A stretch of DNA of 64,000 bases from Nocardioides ganghwensis (lineage in GTDB: Bacteria > Actinomycetota > Actinomycetes > Propionibacteriales > Nocardioidaceae). A program made the position numbers and the translations under genes. Location of the stretch: assembly GCF_014779655.1 (NCBI RefSeq), contig NZ_JACXYX010000018.1, positions 35,940 to 99,939 on the forward strand, given 5' to 3'. Each line of letters opens with the position of its first letter. Within the stretch, counting starts at the first letter, position 1. This document shows, one piece after another, positions 35,538 through 42,992 of the stretch. A model generated the notes under the pieces. The model was not told where the DNA came from. It was given only the letters and a program-made list of their open reading frames with translations, and did not search any database.

Positions 35538-36854
35538 TCAGGCCACGGAGCGGATCCGCGTCACGAAGACCGAGCCCAGCACGCAGAACGCGAACCCGAC
35601 GACGTAGACCACGCCGTAGCCCAGCGACCAGGACTCGCCCTGCGTGGCCACCGACCCGCCCAGCTCGCGTACGGCGACCAGGAGCAGGCCGGCGATGGCC
35701 GGCGCGAGCACCTGCGGCAGGGCGGAGGCGATGTTGATGACTCCGAGGTCCTTGGCCCGGTCCCCGGCGCCGGGCAGCACCTGGGTGATGAGCGCGAAGT
35801 CGACGGCCTGGTAGACGCCGAACCCGGCGCCCAGCACGGCCGCGGCGAGCAACGCCCCGGGCCAGGCCTGCCAGAGCCCGAGCACGAGCGAGCTGGCGCC
35901 GATCAGGGCGCCGGACCAGATCACGAAGACCTTCCTTCGGCCGACGCGGTCGCTCCAGTGACCGACGACCACGGTCGTGGCGACGGTGCACCCGCCGTAG
36001 ATGAGGACCAGGACGCCCAGCCTGGCGGTCGCGTCGTCGTCGCCGAACCCGAGACCGTCGGTGAGGAAGTAGTAGAGGTAGTTGAGCGCGATCCAGTTGC
36101 CGAGGTTGACGAGGAACCTCGTCAGCCAGGCCCAGGCGAAGTCGGGGTGCTCGCGCGGCGAGACCCAGAACGAGCGGACCAGCCGCTTCCAGTCCATCGG
36201 CGCCAGCTCGTGGTCGGGCGGCAGCGGGATGTCGCGCGACCCCAGGAGGTAGGGCACCGACAGCAGCAGCATCACGACCGCGATCGCGACGTAGCCCTGG
36301 GCGATCGACCCGGTGACCTCGGCGATCTTGATGCCGAGCAGCACGCCGACCGTGCCGGCGATCGCGATCAGGCCACCGATCAGCCCGCGCCGCGGGACCG
36401 GCACCTGGTCGGGCACGGCCGCGACGCCGCCGGCCCAGGCGGCGTTGAGCGAGAGCTGGACCAGGCTCCAGGCGACGACCATCCAGAGTCCGCTGTCGGC
36501 CATGGACAGCAGCAGCAGCGACGCGGCGCCGAGGACCACGCCGCCGAGGATCCACGGCACCCGGCGCCCGAGGCGCGAGCGCGTACGGTCGCTGAACGCT
36601 CCCCACACCGGGTTGGCGACGAGCGACACCGCCGCACCCGAGAACAGGACGACCGCGAGCAGCGCCTCCTTGCTCATCCCGCCTGGCTCGGCCGCGGCGA
36701 CGTCGGCCGCCTGCTGGGCGAGCAGCACCTGGATCGGGCCGAACCAGCCGGCCATCAGGCCGAGGTTGAGCAGCACCAGCGCGCCGACCCACCTCGCCGG
36801 CGGGGCGTCGACGGGGTCGTCGAAGGCCGAGCGGGTCGGCACCGTGGTCGTCAC
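35538..36854 (-). CDS. MFS transporter of the sugar:cation/SLC45-like type
   Basis: 438 residues with twelve predicted membrane segments. The cytoplasmic loop WGAFSDRTRSRLGRRVPWIL between segments 2 and 3 and GHWSDRVGRRKVFVIW between 8 and 9 are MFS signatures in the SLC45/MelB-like subgroup, which import disaccharides or glycosides with a cation. The substrate is unknown. A CACAAT box ends 6 nt before the GTG at 36854, so it may be leaderless. It is monocistronic. Confidence 0.75.
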   Translation of the reverse strand: MTTTVPTRSAFDDPVDAPPARWVGALVLLNLGLMAGWFGPIQVLLAQQAADVAAAEPGGMSKEALLAVVLFSGAAVSLVANPVWGAFSDRTRSRLGRRVPWILGGVVLGAASLLLLSMADSGLWMVVAWSLVQLSLNAAWAGGVAAVPDQVPVPRRGLIGGLIAIAGTVGVLLGIKIAEVTGSIAQGYVAIAVVMLLLSVPYLLGSRDIPLPPDHELAPMDWKRLVRSFWVSPREHPDFAWAWLTRFLVNLGNWIALNYLYYFLTDGLGFGDDDATARLGVLVLIYGGCTVATTVVVGHWSDRVGRRKVFVIWSGALIGASSLVLGLWQAWPGALLAAAVLGAGFGVYQAVDFALITQVLPGAGDRAKDLGVINIASALPQVLAPAIAGLLLVAVRELGGSVATQGESWSLGYGVVYVVGFAFCVLGSVFVTRIRSVA

Positions 36855-36970
36855 GGCGTCATTGTGGGGCCGGGAATCGCCGACGGGAAGTGCGCGGGGC
36901 CGTTGCGCGTCCGCACACGACGCGGTCGGATGGGGGTACGCACGCCCCCACCCGACGAGAGGACACGGAC

Positions 36971-37141
36971 ATGAGCGAGCACGCGGCTCTCCCGGACGAC
37001 GCGACAGACCCGGAGGACCCGTTCGAGCCGGAGGCGCCGGCCCACCTGGACCCCGACGAGGAGACGATCGTGCACGACGAGGACCTCGACGACGAGGCGG
37101 TCGTCGACGAGGTCGAGCCCGACCCCGGGCAGCCGACCTGA
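36971..37141 (+). CDS. Small highly acidic protein
   Basis: 56 residues, more than one third Asp or Glu (for example DPDEETIVHDEDLDDEAVVD). GAGAGGA lies 8 nt upstream of the ATG. No fold or family is recognised and the protein is likely disordered. It is convergent with the nitroreductase-family gene, with one base between stops. Confidence 0.45.
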   Translation: MSEHAALPDDATDPEDPFEPEAPAHLDPDEETIVHDEDLDDEAVVDEVEPDPGQPT

Positions 37142-37142
37142 G

Positions 37143-37583
37143 TCAGGCGCGCTCGAGCAGGAAGAGCGGGATCTCCCGGTCGGTCTTCTCCTGGTAGGAG
37201 GCGTACGTCGGCCAGGTCGCGACGGCGTGCTGCCACCAGTCGGCGCGCTCCTCCCCCTCGAGGATCCGAGCGGTGTAGACGTGCTTCTCCGCGCCGTCCT
37301 GCAGCTCGACCTCGGGGTGGGCGACGAGGTTGTGGTACCACTCGGGGTTCTGGGGCGCCCCGCCCAGCGACGCGACCGCGAGGTAGGCGCCGTCGCGCTC
37401 GACCCGCATCACCGGGTTCTTGCGCAGGTGGCCCGACTTCGCGCCGACCGAGGTGATGACCACGATCGGGTAGCCGGTGTCGCGCAGGGTGTTCGCCCTC
37501 TCGCCGTTGCTGGCCTCGTACTCCGCCACCTGGTCGCGGACCCACTGGGCGGTGCTCGGGACATAGGTTCCAGTCAGTGCCAT
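37143..37583 (-). CDS. Deazaflavin (F420)-dependent nitroreductase family protein
   Basis: 146 residues from ATG 37583. The Ddn-type pattern is visible: PIVVITSVGAKSGHLRKNPV and VMRVERDGAYLAVASLGGAP followed by NPEWYHNLVAHPEVELQDG. Relatives use reduced F420 (or act as quinone reductases) against quinones and nitro compounds. Its presence supports an F420-producing actinobacterium. It is divergent from menB. Confidence 0.8.
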   Translation of the reverse strand: MALTGTYVPSTAQWVRDQVAEYEASNGERANTLRDTGYPIVVITSVGAKSGHLRKNPVMRVERDGAYLAVASLGGAPQNPEWYHNLVAHPEVELQDGAEKHVYTARILEGEERADWWQHAVATWPTYASYQEKTDREIPLFLLERA

Positions 37584-37644
37584 GCCCGGTCCAACGCCGA
37601 GGCGGGCGCGGTTCTTCCGCCGCGTCACGGCTACCCTCCCGACC

Positions 37645-37728
37645 ATGAGTGAGCGCAGCGAACGAATCATCCAACGCTGGGTGCCCAGTGCCTCGTGCGC
37701 GCACGGAGCGAAGCGAGTACGTGCATGA
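37645..37728 (+). CDS. 27-residue leader ORF coupled to menB
   Basis: ATG 37645 follows a TANNNT box (TACCCT, 37632-37637) by exactly 7 nt, the leaderless spacing seen across this window. It encodes MSERSERIIQRWVPSASCAH and a short basic tail, and its TGA overlaps the menB ATG as ATGA. Translation of this leader would deliver ribosomes to menB, which has no good Shine-Dalgarno sequence. The GAGCGCAGCGAACGA stretch resembles a repeat often seen upstream of actinobacterial genes. Confidence 0.4.
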   Translation: MSERSERIIQRWVPSASCAHGAKRVRA

Positions 37729-38660
37729 GTGCCATCGAGGGCGTCAGCGAGATCTTCGACCCCGAGGCGTGGGACGTCGTCCCCGGCTTCGACGACCTGA
37801 CCGACCTGACCTACCACCGGGCCCGCGAGCACGGCACCGTACGCATCGCCTTCGACCGCCCCGACGTGCTCAACGCCTTCCGGCCGCACACCGTCGACGA
37901 GCTGCTCCGCACCCTTGAGCACGCGCGCACGTCCGCCGACGTCGGCTGCGTGATCCTCACCGGCAACGGTCCGAGTGCCAAGAACGGCAAGTGGGCCTTC
38001 TGTACCGGCGGCGACCAGCGCATCCGCGGCCGGGCCGGCTACCAGTACGAGACCGACGGCCACGTGGACGCGGGCGCTCCGCCCAACCCCATCGACCGGG
38101 CCAAGCTCGCGCGCCTCCACATCCTCGAGTGCCAGCGGCTGATCCGCTTCATGCCCAAGGTCGTCATCTGCGTGGTCCCCGGGTGGGCCGCCGGCGGCGG
38201 GCACAGCCTGCACGTCGTCGCCGACCTCACCCTCGCCAGCCGCGAGCACGCACGCTTCAAGCAGACCGACGCCGACGTCGGCTCGTTCGACGGCGGCTAC
38301 GGCTCGGCCTACCTCGCGCGCCAGGTCGGGCAGAAGTTCGCCCGCGAGATCTTCTTCCTCGCCGACGAGTACGACGCCGAGGAGATGCACCGCATGGGCG
38401 CGGTCAACCGCGTCGTCGAGCACGCCGACCTCGAGAAGGTCGCCCTCGACTGGGGTCGCAAGATCAACGGCAAGTCCCCCACCGCGCAGCGGATGCTGAA
38501 GTACTCCTTCAACCTCCTCGACGACGGCCTGGTCGGCCAGCAGCTGTTCGCCGGCGAGGCGACGCGTCTGGCCTACATGACCGACGAGGCGCAGGAGGGC
38601 CGCGACCAGTTCCTCGAGAAGCGCGACCCCGACTGGTCGCCCTTCCCCTGGTACTACTGA
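37725..38660 (+). CDS. menB: 1,4-dihydroxy-2-naphthoyl-CoA synthase
   Basis: 311 residues of the crotonase fold. Markers of MenB are FDRPDVLNAFRPHTVDELLR, the oxyanion region FCTGGDQRIRGRAGYQ, and VPGWAAGGGHSLHVV with FKQTDADVGSFDGGYGSAYLAR. The C-terminus WSPFPWYY is typical of the family. It closes the second ring in menaquinone synthesis. The 3' end is the target of the mobile element: the last 19 bases are att core, so integration restores the reading frame and stop. Confidence 0.92.
   Translation: MSAIEGVSEIFDPEAWDVVPGFDDLTDLTYHRAREHGTVRIAFDRPDVLNAFRPHTVDELLRTLEHARTSADVGCVILTGNGPSAKNGKWAFCTGGDQRIRGRAGYQYETDGHVDAGAPPNPIDRAKLARLHILECQRLIRFMPKVVICVVPGWAAGGGHSLHVVADLTLASREHARFKQTDADVGSFDGGYGSAYLARQVGQKFAREIFFLADEYDAEEMHRMGAVNRVVEHADLEKVALDWGRKINGKSPTAQRMLKYSFNLLDDGLVGQQLFAGEATRLAYMTDEAQEGRDQFLEKRDPDWSPFPWYY
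38642..38660 (+). repeat. attL core: direct repeat at the end of menB
   Basis: CTTCCCCTGGTACTACTGA encodes the last menB codons and stop and recurs exactly at 51283-51301. The two copies bound the integrase-bearing region, so this is read as the left attachment site. Confidence 0.8.
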
Positions 38661-38672
38661 TCTGACGCATTT

Positions 38673-38738
38673 GCGCAGGTCAGGAGGGGGTTGAGACTCC
38701 CAAGTCCGCGTCTGGTCCGCAGAAAGTCCGCAAGAAGC
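38673..38738. repeat. Left arm-type integrase sites
   Basis: GTCCGC occurs at 38704, 38715 and 38726, an exact 11-bp period, and GCGCAGGTCAGG lies at 38673-38684. Both motifs recur inside the right end (51138-51154 and 51215-51226). This is consistent with arm-binding sites of the integrase or excisionase. The rest of 38661-38820 shows no gene. Confidence 0.55.
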
Positions 38739-38820
38739 CGACGGTGTCCCGTCCTGGCCGCCTGTGATCGGCTGCGCGATGCCGCGCTCGTTCCTAGGCT
38801 TGACGGCAGGGAGGACCCCC

Positions 38821-39630
38821 ATGCCGTATCGGAATTTTCTCGCACCCGATTTCGCCAGGCGCGCCCACACCACGCCCGAGTGGATCGACTGGCTGGCCGA
38901 TCTCGACGGCGTGCTGGTCCCCGTGGCGCCTCGGCACCCGCATGCGTGTCAGGTGTGCTTTGGATCGTCCGGCTACCTCGACGGCGGTCCGGCCACCTGG
39001 AGCACCTGCTTGAACTGCAGGGGGTACGCGGGCGCAGTCGACTCGGTCATCCCCATCACCTACAGCCTCGATGCTGGGCTGGAGTCGATGCTGCATCGAT
39101 ACAAGGACTTCGAGGGCTACGACTGGCTCGGCTGGGCTTTGTCGTCCCTGCTGCATGAGTTCCTCGAGGTTCACAGCGGATGTGTCGCGGCCGAGGCCGG
39201 AGGAGCCGTCGACGTCGCCACCATCGTGCCGTCGAACGATCAAAGGGCCTTCAACCATCTGGAGCGACTCGTACTCGGCGTCGTGGAGCACGACCCCCTC
39301 GCCCGCCTATGGCACTGGGATACAGCGTTCCTCACGAGAGACCCGTCCAAGCCTCGACCCGCCCGGGGTCATCTCGCCCCGGATGCGTACTCCGTGGCTC
39401 CGTTCGTAGTCGAGGGGTCGCGCGTTCTGCTCCTGGACGACACTTGGACGTCGGGCAGTTCCGCAGCGAGTGCGGCGGCGGCGCTGAAGCGAGCCGGAGC
39501 CGCCCGGGTCGTCGTTCTCACCCTCGGGCGCCAGTTGAACCTGACGACCGCGTACGGCAGTACGCGGGAAGTATTCGACGACCAGTCGGCCGAAGAGTGG
39601 CGTCTCGACACCTGCGTCGTCTGCGGCTGA
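38821..39630 (+). CDS. ComF-like phosphoribosyltransferase, copy A
   Basis: 269 residues with GGGAGGACCCCC just before ATG 38821. An N-terminal CxxC pair (C43/C46 and C63/C66) could bind zinc, as in ComF. The PRPP-binding loop LLLDDTWTSGSSAAS has the DDTxTSG motif at 206-212. The usual role of such domains is pyrophosphate-dependent transfer or nucleotide salvage. Here it is mobile cargo converging on a second copy and dprA. The target of the enzyme is unknown. Confidence 0.7.
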   Translation: MPYRNFLAPDFARRAHTTPEWIDWLADLDGVLVPVAPRHPHACQVCFGSSGYLDGGPATWSTCLNCRGYAGAVDSVIPITYSLDAGLESMLHRYKDFEGYDWLGWALSSLLHEFLEVHSGCVAAEAGGAVDVATIVPSNDQRAFNHLERLVLGVVEHDPLARLWHWDTAFLTRDPSKPRPARGHLAPDAYSVAPFVVEGSRVLLLDDTWTSGSSAASAAAALKRAGAARVVVLTLGRQLNLTTAYGSTREVFDDQSAEEWRLDTCVVCG

Positions 39631-39649
39631 GGCCGTCAAGTCCGTGCTG

Positions 39650-40411
39650 TTAGCAAGGGTGCCCGGTGAAGGGGCAGACGATCGGATCGAAGTCCTGGGT
39701 GAGATGCGACTTGATGAACTCTTTGGTGGCACCGCGACTCGCGTCTAGCCAGCGGGCGACCACAAGGCTGGTGACCGCCGTCGCACCGTCCCGCTTTAGG
39801 GCGCCAGCCGCGGACTCGGGGTTCGAGCCGGTGACCCAGGTGTCGTCGAGGAGCAGGACGTGCTGGCCGGAGGGAGAGCCGCCCTCATCCGTCGTCACGT
39901 AGTTGCCGAGCCGGAGCTCTCGGACGTTCCTTGCGGCGGCCGATGCCCGGAGGGCAATCCACGGGAGAGTCTTGAGAAACGGTGCCGCTAAGCCGGCCAG
40001 CGGATGGTTTGCGCGCCCGCTCAGGGACGGCACGGTTGCCCACGCCGTCACGGGGCCGTGGCCCGGATGAACGGCACATGTCATGTGCTTGGTCAGCGTC
40101 GCCGCCAGCAGCAGGGTCATCATGCGAGTCGCCGCCGGCGGCGGCACGTCGTCCTTGTAGCGGTACATGTTGGCGCCCGACTGGGCCCCGGCCAGCGCGT
40201 ACGTGATGAAGCCTCGACGATCCGAGAGCTGCCCGGCACGGGCGATGTAGCCGTCGCACCGGTAGCACGTGGAGAACCCTTCGTTGCCGGGGATTCCTGC
40301 GCAGTGGCTGCACGTGGCCGGCCCCCAGACGACGTTGCGCAGGTACCCCCCGGCGTTGTCGATGAGGAGTTGGCGAATCACCCCGTAGGCATCGGGCTGG
40401 GCGGCGTTCAA
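39650..40411 (-). CDS. ComF-like phosphoribosyltransferase, copy B
   Basis: 253 residues from a TTG that overlaps the dprA stop (TTGA); a GTG ten codons in is an alternative. Zinc-type cysteines C34/C37 and C49/C52 and the PRPP loop LLLDDTWVTGSNPES parallel copy A, but overall similarity is modest, so the copies diverged long ago. It is the last gene of the xis-int-dprA transcript. ComF and DprA are both natural-transformation proteins, and their joint presence on a mobile element points to a non-competence function. Confidence 0.65.
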   Translation of the reverse strand: MNAAQPDAYGVIRQLLIDNAGGYLRNVVWGPATCSHCAGIPGNEGFSTCYRCDGYIARAGQLSDRRGFITYALAGAQSGANMYRYKDDVPPPAATRMMTLLLAATLTKHMTCAVHPGHGPVTAWATVPSLSGRANHPLAGLAAPFLKTLPWIALRASAAARNVRELRLGNYVTTDEGGSPSGQHVLLLDDTWVTGSNPESAAGALKRDGATAVTSLVVARWLDASRGATKEFIKSHLTQDFDPIVCPFTGHPC

Positions 40412-41322
40412 GCGGAGACGAGGCTTCTGATCGCGTCGTTGATCGAGTCGTCCGCGGCGCGGATCTGGCGGATCGCATCGATGACGTCCTGGGTCGACGA
40501 AGCGATCGTTACTCCCGGGCGACCTTCGAGCGTCTTGGCCCACTGCGTCCGCTCGAGCACAAGGTCCGTCAGGACGACCGGACGCCCGTGCTCCACGGCG
40601 ATGCGGGCCTGGGCGCGTGCCCCTGAGTGCTCACCAGCCTCGACTACCACTGTCGCCAGCCCGTACCCGGACATCGTCGCGTTGCGCATGAGGAAGGTGT
40701 GCTTCTGCGGGGGCGCATCCGGCCAGAACTGCGAGAGAAGGAGGCCTCGCTCGGCCACCTCGCTGTGCAGCTCACGGTTGGCCGCAGGATAGGCCTTGCG
40801 AATGCCGGTGCCGATCACACCAACGGGCCGGCCGCCGTCTCTGAGTGCAGTCGTGTGGGCGACGGTATCGATCCCGGCGGCGAGCCCCGAGATGACCGAC
40901 AGGCCGTCCTCGACCGCGGCGATCGCCACCGCCTCGGCGATCTTGAGGCCGGTTGGTGATGCGTCGCGCGAGCCAACGATCGAGATGCCCGGATCACTTT
41001 CGCGGAGCTCCCCGCGGGTGAACAGGAAGGGCGGCGCCTGATGGATGTCCCGCATCGACGCCGGGTATCGGCCATCAAGGATGGTCAGGAAGGTCAATCC
41101 CTCGCTGTTCCAGGCGTGCACGTCCTTCTCGGCAACGGCCAGTGCATCCGCGAACTCGGGATCGGGGAAAAGGCCCTGGCTCGGCTGGAGGTCCTCGATC
41201 ACCCGCTCGACACTTGCCTCGTCACGGACTCTTGTCGTCAGCTCGGGCCATGACAGACCGTCCGGCCTGGTCCGCAGGAGAGCAACGAGTGCTGCTTGCT
41301 CTTCGAACGACGACACATACAC
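40408..41322 (-). CDS. dprA: DprA-family DNA-processing protein
   Basis: 304 residues from GTG 41322. The start was chosen because TACCCT ends 6 nt upstream; longer frames from ATG 41397 or GTG 41415 exist. The Rossmann-like DprA core is evident: ISIVGSRDASPTGLKIAEAV, SGLAAGIDTVAHTTAL, GTGIRKAYPAANRELH and VVEAGEHSGARAQARIAVEH. DprA binds single-stranded DNA and loads RecA in transformation. Mobile DprA relatives also occur in defence contexts, so ssDNA sensing or nucleotide-derived signalling are candidate roles. The downstream PRTase start overlaps its stop. Confidence 0.75.
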   Translation of the reverse strand: MYVSSFEEQAALVALLRTRPDGLSWPELTTRVRDEASVERVIEDLQPSQGLFPDPEFADALAVAEKDVHAWNSEGLTFLTILDGRYPASMRDIHQAPPFLFTRGELRESDPGISIVGSRDASPTGLKIAEAVAIAAVEDGLSVISGLAAGIDTVAHTTALRDGGRPVGVIGTGIRKAYPAANRELHSEVAERGLLLSQFWPDAPPQKHTFLMRNATMSGYGLATVVVEAGEHSGARAQARIAVEHGRPVVLTDLVLERTQWAKTLEGRPGVTIASSTQDVIDAIRQIRAADDSINDAIRSLVSA

Positions 41323-41377
41323 GTCGCAAGGGTAACCGCGCGGCGCGGCCGCTGCGGACTCTTCGAGCCTCGTGTCT

Positions 41378-41393
41378 TCGAACATGTGTTCTA
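41378..41393. promoter_or_regulatory. LexA/SOS-box-like palindrome between int and dprA
   Basis: TCGAACATGTGTTCTA matches the actinobacterial SOS consensus TCGAAC-N4-GTTCGA at 11 of 12 positions. It lies in the 76-bp gap between the int stop and the chosen dprA start, about 56-71 bp upstream of the latter. Confidence 0.4.
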
Positions 41394-41398
41394 TCATG

Positions 41399-42526
41399 TC
41401 AGAGCGCACCGACACTTCGGGGTCCGCCGGGAGGGGCCTGAGCGTCGCGCATCAGGTCCGCAGCGGCTGCCCGCGTGCGGTCCTCCGCGGTCGGCCACAG
41501 GTGGCTGTAAGTGTTCAGCGTCGTCGTCGCCGACGAGTGCCCCAGCGCTCGCTGGACTGTGACGACGTCGCACCCGGCGGCGATCAGCCCAGAGGCGTAG
41601 AAGTGCCGAAGGTCGTGCATGCGCACGTGCGGCAAGCCGGCCGAGGTCCGGGTCGCGCGCCATCGCCAGTCGATGTCGTTGTCGTACATCGGCCCGTCGC
41701 GGACGGTGAACAGCCACGCGTCCGACGGTGGTTCCTCGGGCAGGAACCTCTCGACGTGAAGGCGGAGCATCTCCACGAGCTCGTCGGGCAGGTGAACCAC
41801 TCGCTCGGAGCCGTACTTCGGCAGCCGCGCGACGAAGGTTGAGCCGTCTCGCTGCAACTGTCGTGACACGGTCAGCCGACGCAGGGCGAAGTCGATGTCG
41901 CCGACCTGGACACCCGCCGCCTCGCCCTTTCGCAGACCCGCAAAGGCGCAGAGCGCGACGTACGCGCGGAATCCGTGACGGGTCGACACTCTGTTGCTGT
42001 CGGCGTGGGCCAGCAGCCGCCCAACCTGCTCGACCGTCGGGATCCGCATCGCGGCCTCGATCTTGCGTCGTCGAGGGAGTGCGACCCCGATCGTCGGGTC
42101 CTCGGCGATCACCCGGTCCGCGACTGCGGCCCGGAAGACGGAACGGACAATCACGAACCGTGTTTTGAGGGTCGTCGACGCCCACTTCGCCGACATCGAC
42201 TTCACCCAGGTATCGATGTGGGATCGCCGGATCGCCTTCATCGGCAGATCGCCGAACTCGACCGAGCCGATCGCCAGGTCGGCGTTGGTCCGTGTCGACG
42301 GCAGCCACAGTTGCCGTGGCGCCCAGCCGTCGTAGAACTGCTGGAAGGTGACCCGACCCGCTCGCGGGTTCACGTAGGTTCCCGCGTGCAGGGTCGACGT
42401 CACCTCGTCGAGCCACGCCGCCGCGTCGACCTTGCGTGTGAAGTGGCGCGACCGCTCCCGTCCCGTATCGTCGCGATAGCGGGCACGCCAGCGGCCGTTG
42501 GGCCGCTTCGCGATGCTTCCGGCCAT
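41399..42526 (-). CDS. int: Tyrosine-recombinase integrase of the element
   Basis: 375 residues. An N-terminal AP2-like arm-binding domain (GRWRARYRDDTGRERSRHF) precedes a core-binding domain and the catalytic domain with Arg199 (AGLRKGEA), His304 and Arg307 (HDLRH), His330 (LGHSS) and Tyr340 (LNTYSHL), all in place. It should recombine the 19-bp sites at menB. It follows the excisionase gene at 59 bp on the same strand, but lies 2.7 kb inside the element instead of beside att. Confidence 0.9.
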   Translation of the reverse strand: MAGSIAKRPNGRWRARYRDDTGRERSRHFTRKVDAAAWLDEVTSTLHAGTYVNPRAGRVTFQQFYDGWAPRQLWLPSTRTNADLAIGSVEFGDLPMKAIRRSHIDTWVKSMSAKWASTTLKTRFVIVRSVFRAAVADRVIAEDPTIGVALPRRRKIEAAMRIPTVEQVGRLLAHADSNRVSTRHGFRAYVALCAFAGLRKGEAAGVQVGDIDFALRRLTVSRQLQRDGSTFVARLPKYGSERVVHLPDELVEMLRLHVERFLPEEPPSDAWLFTVRDGPMYDNDIDWRWRATRTSAGLPHVRMHDLRHFYASGLIAAGCDVVTVQRALGHSSATTTLNTYSHLWPTAEDRTRAAAADLMRDAQAPPGGPRSVGAL

Positions 42527-42585
42527 AGCAGCCCTCCTTCCGAGATCGAGCCATCGTCAGCACGACGACAGTCATGACGCCCCGC

Positions 42586-42828
42586 TCAGTCGCGATCCTG
42601 TGGACGACGGGTCTGTTCGGAGAGCCAGAGGACGAGATCGGCACGCCAGTAGCGGACGTGGCGGCCGATCTTGAAGCTGCGCGGTCCGCAGCCGAGGTGG
42701 CGCCAGTAGCGCAGCGTCCCCTCGGCGACGCGGAGGAAGCGGCAGGCTTCCTGAAGGGTGAGCATCTCGTCGCCGGGGTTCTTGATCGGGCGGCGGTTCT
42801 TGTCGGGGTTGATCGGTGATGCGGTCAT
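42586..42828 (-). CDS. xis: AlpA/MerR-like excisionase
   Basis: 80 residues. A helix-turn-helix of the excisionase/AlpA type is visible in MLTLQEACRFLRVAEGTLRY followed by RSFKIGRHVRYWRADLVLWL. It directly precedes int. GAGGAG lies 7 nt upstream of ATG 42828. Such proteins bend att DNA and direct excision, and may also repress or activate int. The four AGGTATCC boxes upstream are its likely binding or control sites. Confidence 0.8.
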   Translation of the reverse strand: MTASPINPDKNRRPIKNPGDEMLTLQEACRFLRVAEGTLRYWRHLGCGPRSFKIGRHVRYWRADLVLWLSEQTRRPQDRD

Positions 42829-42891
42829 GGCGTTGCTCCTCGCCGGTTGTGGTCACGGACAGTCGGTCCGTGTTGGCCAGCGTGGGCGGCT

Positions 42892-42968
42892 AGGTATCCA
42901 CGATTTCGGGATACCTGGAGGGGGATACCTGCCCGGAACCTGCGTTTCCGCAGGTCAACAGGTATCCC
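42892..42968. promoter_or_regulatory. Four AGGTATCC(C) boxes and a hairpin upstream of xis-int
   Basis: AGGTATCC at 42892-42899, GGGATACCT at 42908-42916 and 42922-42930, and AGGTATCCC at 42960-42968: two in each orientation. CCTGCG-TTTC-CGCAGG forms a hairpin at 42939-42954. The cluster occupies most of the gap between the relaxase stop and the xis start and is the probable control region for excision genes. Confidence 0.6.
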
Positions 42969-42992
42969 TAAGTCGTTGGCCGCGCCGGCTTG

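Noticed and set aside
38821..40411. Natural competence locus because of ComF-like and DprA proteins
   Set aside because: No ComEA, ComEC or pilus gene is present, and the genes are inside a mobile element downstream of int.
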